A stretch of DNA of 43,020 bases, taken from Deltaproteobacteria bacterium. GTDB taxonomy: Bacteria; Desulfobacterota; Binatia; UBA9968. Under the pieces are notes generated by a model. It was not told where the DNA came from, made no database searches, and saw only the letters and a program-made list of their open reading frames with translations. The stretch spans positions 1 through 43,020 of the forward strand of contig JAHFAO010000006.1 of the NCBI GenBank assembly GCA_023250515.1, read 5' to 3'. The position numbers and the translations under genes were made by a program. Shown here in pieces: positions 38,801-43,020 of the stretch (position 1 is its first letter; the number at the start of each line of letters is the position of its first letter).

Positions 38801-40573
38801 GTGGCAACTAGAGTGGAGAAAAAGCAACCGGAGTTTGGTTCCGATGTCATCGTAGATTTGATGAAGGCCTTCGATATTGAATACGCGGCCTTCAACCCAG
38901 GGGCGACCTTTCGCGGCATTCATGATTCGATCGTGAATTACGGCGGCAACTACAAGCCCGAGGTGATCTTTTGCTGCCACGAGGAGATCTCGGTAGCGCT
39001 GTCCCACGGCTATGCCAAGGCCAAGGGGAAACCTATGGTCGCCATCGCTCACAATATCGTCGGCCTGCAGCATGCGAGCATGGCAATCTTCAATGCCTGG
39101 TGTGATCGGGTGCCGGTCATGGTTCTAGGCGGTACAGGACCGATGAACACAATGCGGCGACGTCCTCGAATCGACTGGATTCACACCGCCTTGGTCCAGG
39201 GGACGCAGGTCCGGGACTATGTGAAGTGGGACGATCAACCCTACAACCTCGCTAGCGTCCCGGAGTCCTTTATCCGGGGCTACCGAATCGCGACCACCGA
39301 ACCGATGGCGCCGGTCTATATCAACTACGACGCAGACCTACAGGAAGATGTGATCAAAGAGGTGATCGAAATTCCAGACCTAAGTCGTTATTCTTCCCCC
39401 GCTCCGATGCAGGCGAATCCCGAGGCCTTACGCCGGGCAGCCCAGCTTCTGGTTGACGCCAAATCGCCCTTGATCATTGCCGATTGCCTTGGACGCAATC
39501 CCAAGACAGTGGCCTCTCTAGTGGAGTTGGCAGAACTTTTGGCGATCCCGGTCATTGACAAGGGAAACCGCTTCAACTTTCCCAACATGCATCCCCTGGA
39601 TGTCACAGATGGGGCCCGGGAACTCTTGCAAAAAGCGGACGTGATCTTAGCCCTCGATGTGCTGGACCTCTATGGCTCATTGACCACGGTTAGCAAAAGC
39701 ACGCGGGCCTGTGAATATATCACCAGCCCGTCAGTCAAGGTTATTCACATCTCGATGAACGATATGTTGGTTCGCAGTTGGGCTGGGGACTGTCAGGTGC
39801 TGCAGGCCGTAGATGTCCCGATCAGTGCCGACACCTCGGTTGCCGTACCAGAGCTTACCCGACTCTGCCGGCAGCTAATCGGGACCGATGGCAAAGTTAG
39901 AGAGAGTATCGAGGCCCGTTTCAACGTAGTTAAAGAGAGGCACGGGAGTCTACGGGCCAAGTGGTTGGCGGAGGCGCGTGTCAAAGCGGATCGCAAGGAG
40001 ATCTCTACGGCCTTCTTGGCCTATGAACTGGGCGAGGTCGTTAAGAAAGAAGACTGGGTCTTGGTCAACGGCAGCTCTAATGGTTGGGCGCGCAGGCTCT
40101 GGGATTGGACTAAACCCAACCAGTATCTCGGCGGGAGCGGCGGCGCCGGAGTCGGTTATGGCATGAGCGCTGCGATTGGCGCTGCCTTGGCTCATCTCGG
40201 AAGCGGCAAGCTCTGCGTGGACATTCAAGCAGACGGAGATCTCCTGATGACCTCAAGCTCCCTTTGGACCGCAGCCAAGCACAAAATCCCGCTTTTGATC
40301 GTTATGCACAATAACCAGTCCTTCTATAACTCCGAAGAGCACGGAATCGAGATAGCGAAATTCCGCAAGAGACCAGTGGAAAATGCTGGGATCGGCACCC
40401 ATGTGGATGACCCTGCTGTCAGCTTTGCCAAGATGGCCGAGTGTTTCGGTGTCTACGGAGAAGGGTCGATTCAAAGGACCGCTGATCTCCGTCCGGCCCT
40501 TGAGAGGGCCCTCAAGGTGGTTAAAGAGAAAAAGCTCCCTGCTCTGGTTGATGTGGTGGCGGAACCACGCTAG
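38801..40573 (+). CDS. thiamine-pyrophosphate-dependent enzyme, copy B (divergent from copy A)
   Basis: CCHEEISVALSHGYAKAKGKPMVAIAH; ADGDLLMTSSSLWTAAKHKIPLLIVMHNNQSFYN. Confidence 0.9.
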   Translation: MATRVEKKQPEFGSDVIVDLMKAFDIEYAAFNPGATFRGIHDSIVNYGGNYKPEVIFCCHEEISVALSHGYAKAKGKPMVAIAHNIVGLQHASMAIFNAWCDRVPVMVLGGTGPMNTMRRRPRIDWIHTALVQGTQVRDYVKWDDQPYNLASVPESFIRGYRIATTEPMAPVYINYDADLQEDVIKEVIEIPDLSRYSSPAPMQANPEALRRAAQLLVDAKSPLIIADCLGRNPKTVASLVELAELLAIPVIDKGNRFNFPNMHPLDVTDGARELLQKADVILALDVLDLYGSLTTVSKSTRACEYITSPSVKVIHISMNDMLVRSWAGDCQVLQAVDVPISADTSVAVPELTRLCRQLIGTDGKVRESIEARFNVVKERHGSLRAKWLAEARVKADRKEISTAFLAYELGEVVKKEDWVLVNGSSNGWARRLWDWTKPNQYLGGSGGAGVGYGMSAAIGAALAHLGSGKLCVDIQADGDLLMTSSSLWTAAKHKIPLLIVMHNNQSFYNSEEHGIEIAKFRKRPVENAGIGTHVDDPAVSFAKMAECFGVYGEGSIQRTADLRPALERALKVVKEKKLPALVDVVAEPR

Positions 40574-40585
40574 TGCACGGATTTG

Positions 40586-41419
40586 ATGGCTAGCGATACC
40601 CATCGGACTTTTGCCCGAGCCGTTCAATGTCCGGATGATGAGATCGACCTTGGGCGGGCTGCGCTGGCGATAGCCCAGGGGGAATACCCGAACTTAGAGA
40701 TTGATCCCTATCTAGCACGAATAGATCTCCTGGCTACGCGTGTCCGCGACCACGCAAGCATAGAGAGCGACCCTTATCGTGTCCTGGCCGCCACGAACTA
40801 CGTCCTTTTCACCCAAGAGGGATTTCACGGGAACCGCGAGGACTACTACGACCCCAAGAACAGCTTTCTCAACGACGTCATGGAGCGCCGCAAGGGAATC
40901 CCCATTACTCTATCCGTCCTCTACATCGAGGTGGCCCGGCGAGCCGGGTTGGCTCTTCACGGGGTTGCCTTCCCTGGCCATTTCCTGGTCAAGTATGCGG
41001 CGGCTGAGGAAGAGATCATCGTCGATCCTTTTCATGGTGGCGAGGTTCGATCTATGGAGGAGCTTGAGGATATGCTCGATGAGCTCTACAAGGGCAAGAT
41101 CGCCTTTCAGCCTGACTTTCTCGCTCCGGTTTCCAAGAGCCAGATACTCAAGCGCATGCTAAACAACTTAAGGGCCACCTACCTCCGTCAGGGAGATTTT
41201 CTCAGGGCCCTTTCCGTCGCGGAGCGCCTGGTCATTCTGGAGCCAAACTCGGCAGGGGAGATCAGAGACCGCGGGCTGCTTTACCTCAAGCTCGAATGCT
41301 TTGCGCAGGCGCTGGAGGACCTTGAGACCTATCTCAGGCTTGCCCTCCATGCAGAGGATGCCGATGAGATACGGGAGCAGGTGGTATTCCTGAAAAAACT
41401 GGTGACACGAATCCACTGA
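40586..41419 (+). CDS. SirB1-family transglutaminase-like/TPR protein
   Basis: NSFLNDVMERRKGIPITLSVLYIEVARRAGLALHGVAFPGHFLVKY. Confidence 0.9.
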   Translation: MASDTHRTFARAVQCPDDEIDLGRAALAIAQGEYPNLEIDPYLARIDLLATRVRDHASIESDPYRVLAATNYVLFTQEGFHGNREDYYDPKNSFLNDVMERRKGIPITLSVLYIEVARRAGLALHGVAFPGHFLVKYAAAEEEIIVDPFHGGEVRSMEELEDMLDELYKGKIAFQPDFLAPVSKSQILKRMLNNLRATYLRQGDFLRALSVAERLVILEPNSAGEIRDRGLLYLKLECFAQALEDLETYLRLALHAEDADEIREQVVFLKKLVTRIH

Positions 41420-41587
41420 GGGAAAAGGCTCTTAGGCCGTCCGTGTTAGATCTATCTTCCCAAGACAGCTTGTCTTGCAATATGCTCGGACAGATGGCAG
41501 GCTTGTAGTCGGTGATGGGATCTCCTGACTCAGATTGTAAGATTCGGGTCGAGCAGGAGACGGGCCTCTTTTTGAGGAGGGAAAGCT

Positions 41588-41824
41588 ATGGCAAAAGCAA
41601 CTAAAGGGGACGAAGAACTCATCCTTCATAAGTTTCGAAGCCTCTCTCCGGAGAGAAAACAGAAAGTCATCGACTTCCTGGAGTTCTTGGCATCAGGGGG
41701 GAAGGCTAAAGAATGGCTGGAGTTTGATGAGTGGGCTCTCAATCTAGCAAAGGAAAGGGGATTTGATCGTCTCACCGAAGAGGATGTGGCTCGCATTGTC
41801 AGCGATTTTAGAAGCGGTAAATAG
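41588..41824 (+). CDS. putative antitoxin of PIN toxin-antitoxin pair
   Basis: Small protein; stop overlaps the toxin start by 1 nt (TAGTG); LSPERKQKVIDFLEFLAS. Confidence 0.65.
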   Translation: MAKATKGDEELILHKFRSLSPERKQKVIDFLEFLASGGKAKEWLEFDEWALNLAKERGFDRLTEEDVARIVSDFRSGK

Positions 41825-42246
41825 TGCGGGCTGTCATTGACACCAATGTATTGATCTCTGCCATTTTTTGGACAGGTAGGCCTAAGCAACTCCTTAACCA
41901 AGTCCGCCGTAGAGAGGTCACCTTTCTTACCTCCGAGCTTCTCCTAACTGAATTAAAAGAAGTTCTGATTAGAGGTGATAAGCCCTTTAAGCTCTCGGAA
42001 AAAGAAGCAGAGCGGGTTATTACTACTATCCGGGACCTGGCTGAAATCATTCTGACGAATAGTCGAGTGGCAGTATGTCGAGACGAAACGGACAATAGGG
42101 TGCTGGAATGTGCCATAGATGGCCAGGCTGATTGGATTATTAACGGAGACCGCGACTTGCTGGGGCTGCAAACTTTCCATGGGGTAAAGATTGTGACGGT
42201 TGGAGAGTTTTTGAAGCTGGCTGGATGGGCATCGGGTGGCTCTTGA
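41824..42246 (+). CDS. putative toxin of toxin-antitoxin system, PIN domain family
   Basis: RAVIDTNVLISAIFW...ELLLTELKEVL...DNRVLECAIDGQADWIINGDRDLLGL acidic PIN motifs. Confidence 0.9.
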   Translation: MRAVIDTNVLISAIFWTGRPKQLLNQVRRREVTFLTSELLLTELKEVLIRGDKPFKLSEKEAERVITTIRDLAEIILTNSRVAVCRDETDNRVLECAIDGQADWIINGDRDLLGLQTFHGVKIVTVGEFLKLAGWASGGS

Positions 42247-42350
42247 CCCACTAGGTAGAGGTTCCAAATTTAGAGCGAGGTTTCCCAGGAGATTCGCCCC
42301 TTGATCGACGTGTTGGCCGAGTTTGGTGAGATCGTGGACTCTTATCGGGG

Positions 42351-42366
42351 TTTCGGAATTCCGAAA
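42351..42366. repeat. perfect 16-bp palindrome TTTCGGAATTCCGAAA
   Basis: Self-complementary by inspection. Confidence 0.7.
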
Positions 42367-42520
42367 AGCTGAAGGGGCCACTCTTGTGGGAGTTTTGTGA
42401 GTCTCGGCGGTCAAAAAGTCGAAGGCACCTATACCGCAGAGGATGGGTGGACAGGAGAAGGCAAATTTTCATCCCCAGAGAGCCGAGGAGCTTGGTCTCT
42501 TCTTGAAAGGAGGTAAACAG

Positions 42521-42787
42521 ATGAGTGAAATGACTAAGCAGCTCGATGTCGATAGTCTGTACGAGCGCTACGGTAAACCGCTTGAGCACGACCACTACGC
42601 GGAATATGTGGCCATTGCCCAAGATGGCCGGATCATCGTGGGCAAAGAGGATCTTGAGGTAGTAGATCGGGCTATGAATGAATTCGGCGGGGGCAACTTT
42701 GTCCTCTGCCGGATCGGGTTCCGCTATGTGAACAAGTTGAGGCGGGGAATATGTTGGTCAGCAAAGATTATCCCTATATCCAGGTGA
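42521..42787 (+). CDS. small hypothetical protein (possibly DUF5678-like)
   Basis: GAAAGGAGGTAAACAG-ATG RBS; YGKPLEHDHYAEYVAIAQDGRIIVGKEDLEVVDRAMNEFGGGNFVLCRIG. Confidence 0.65.
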   Translation: MSEMTKQLDVDSLYERYGKPLEHDHYAEYVAIAQDGRIIVGKEDLEVVDRAMNEFGGGNFVLCRIGFRYVNKLRRGICWSAKIIPISR

Positions 42788-43020
42788 GGGTAACTGTGCT
42801 GGGCTTTAGCTCGCCTTTTCGGGCGCTGCTGGACACGGGTTTTGATGGCTATTTGGTTCTTCCTGAGAATGTAGGCAGCCAGCTCGGCAGGCCAGACTAT
42901 CTGACCAAAACCTGCCTCGCTGATGGTACGGAAAGGGATTCTCCTGAGTATCGAGGTAGCGTTGAGATCGTCGGCTTAAATGTGGCTTATCTAGCGCGGA
43001 TCATCCTTTTGGGTAATGAG
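42751..43020 (+). CDS. retropepsin-like (clan AA) aspartic protease, truncated by window end
   Basis: Own translation: MLVSKDYPYIQVRVTVLGFSSPFRALLDTGFDGYLVLPENVGSQLG...; ALLDTGFDG catalytic motif; no stop before 43020, hence absent from ORF track. Confidence 0.75.
   Translation, partial: MLVSKDYPYIQVRVTVLGFSSPFRALLDTGFDGYLVLPENVGSQLGRPDYLTKTCLADGTERDSPEYRGSVEIVGLNVAYLARIILLGNE

Noticed and set aside
38573-39073. 166-aa minus-strand ORF across the dehydrogenase/ThDP B junction
   Set aside because: Antisense to two well-supported genes; low-complexity Pro/Ser/Arg composition.
33968-40573. Calling the ThDP enzymes ilvB (acetolactate synthase)
   Set aside because: Divergent motifs and no ilvN-like small subunit; only superfamily-level assignment is justified.

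Overview
The window is a gene-dense bacterial chromosome segment. Gene content and order look Gram-negative and Desulfobacterota/Deltaproteobacteria-like, but I cannot fix the taxon. Left part: a hypothetical gene, a YbgC-like thioesterase, a TIGR01212-type radical SAM gene overlapping an HtrA-like gene whose catalytic triad appears lost, and a GldA/GldF/GldG plus DUF4340 ABC module. Centre: a housekeeping block (DUF177-rpmF-plsX-fabD-fabG-acpP-rpiB-glyA-nrdR-ribD-ribE-ribBA-ribH-nusB-leuS-lptE-rpsT-murJ-PBP1A-tatC-hppA) that lacks the fabH and fabF usually interleaved there. Right part: an amidohydrolase, an orphan response regulator, tRNA-Leu(UAA), a cluster with two dissimilar ThDP-dependent enzymes, a methyltransferase, a LOG-family protein and a DUF1932-like dehydrogenase, then a SirB1-like gene, a PIN toxin-antitoxin pair, and a small ORF followed by a truncated retropepsin-like aspartic protease. 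The most unusual signal is a set of about nine intergenic elements between about 13.6 and 28.1 kb. Each is built of 7-nt units in strict register with dyad symmetry, each uses a different heptamer, and several form the start or end of adjacent ORFs. Other notable points are the HtrA-like pseudoprotease, a RibBA whose DHBP-synthase half has lost conserved catalytic residues, and an ORF missing from the supplied track (aspartic protease at 42751-end). All family calls come from reading motifs by eye; no searches were run.
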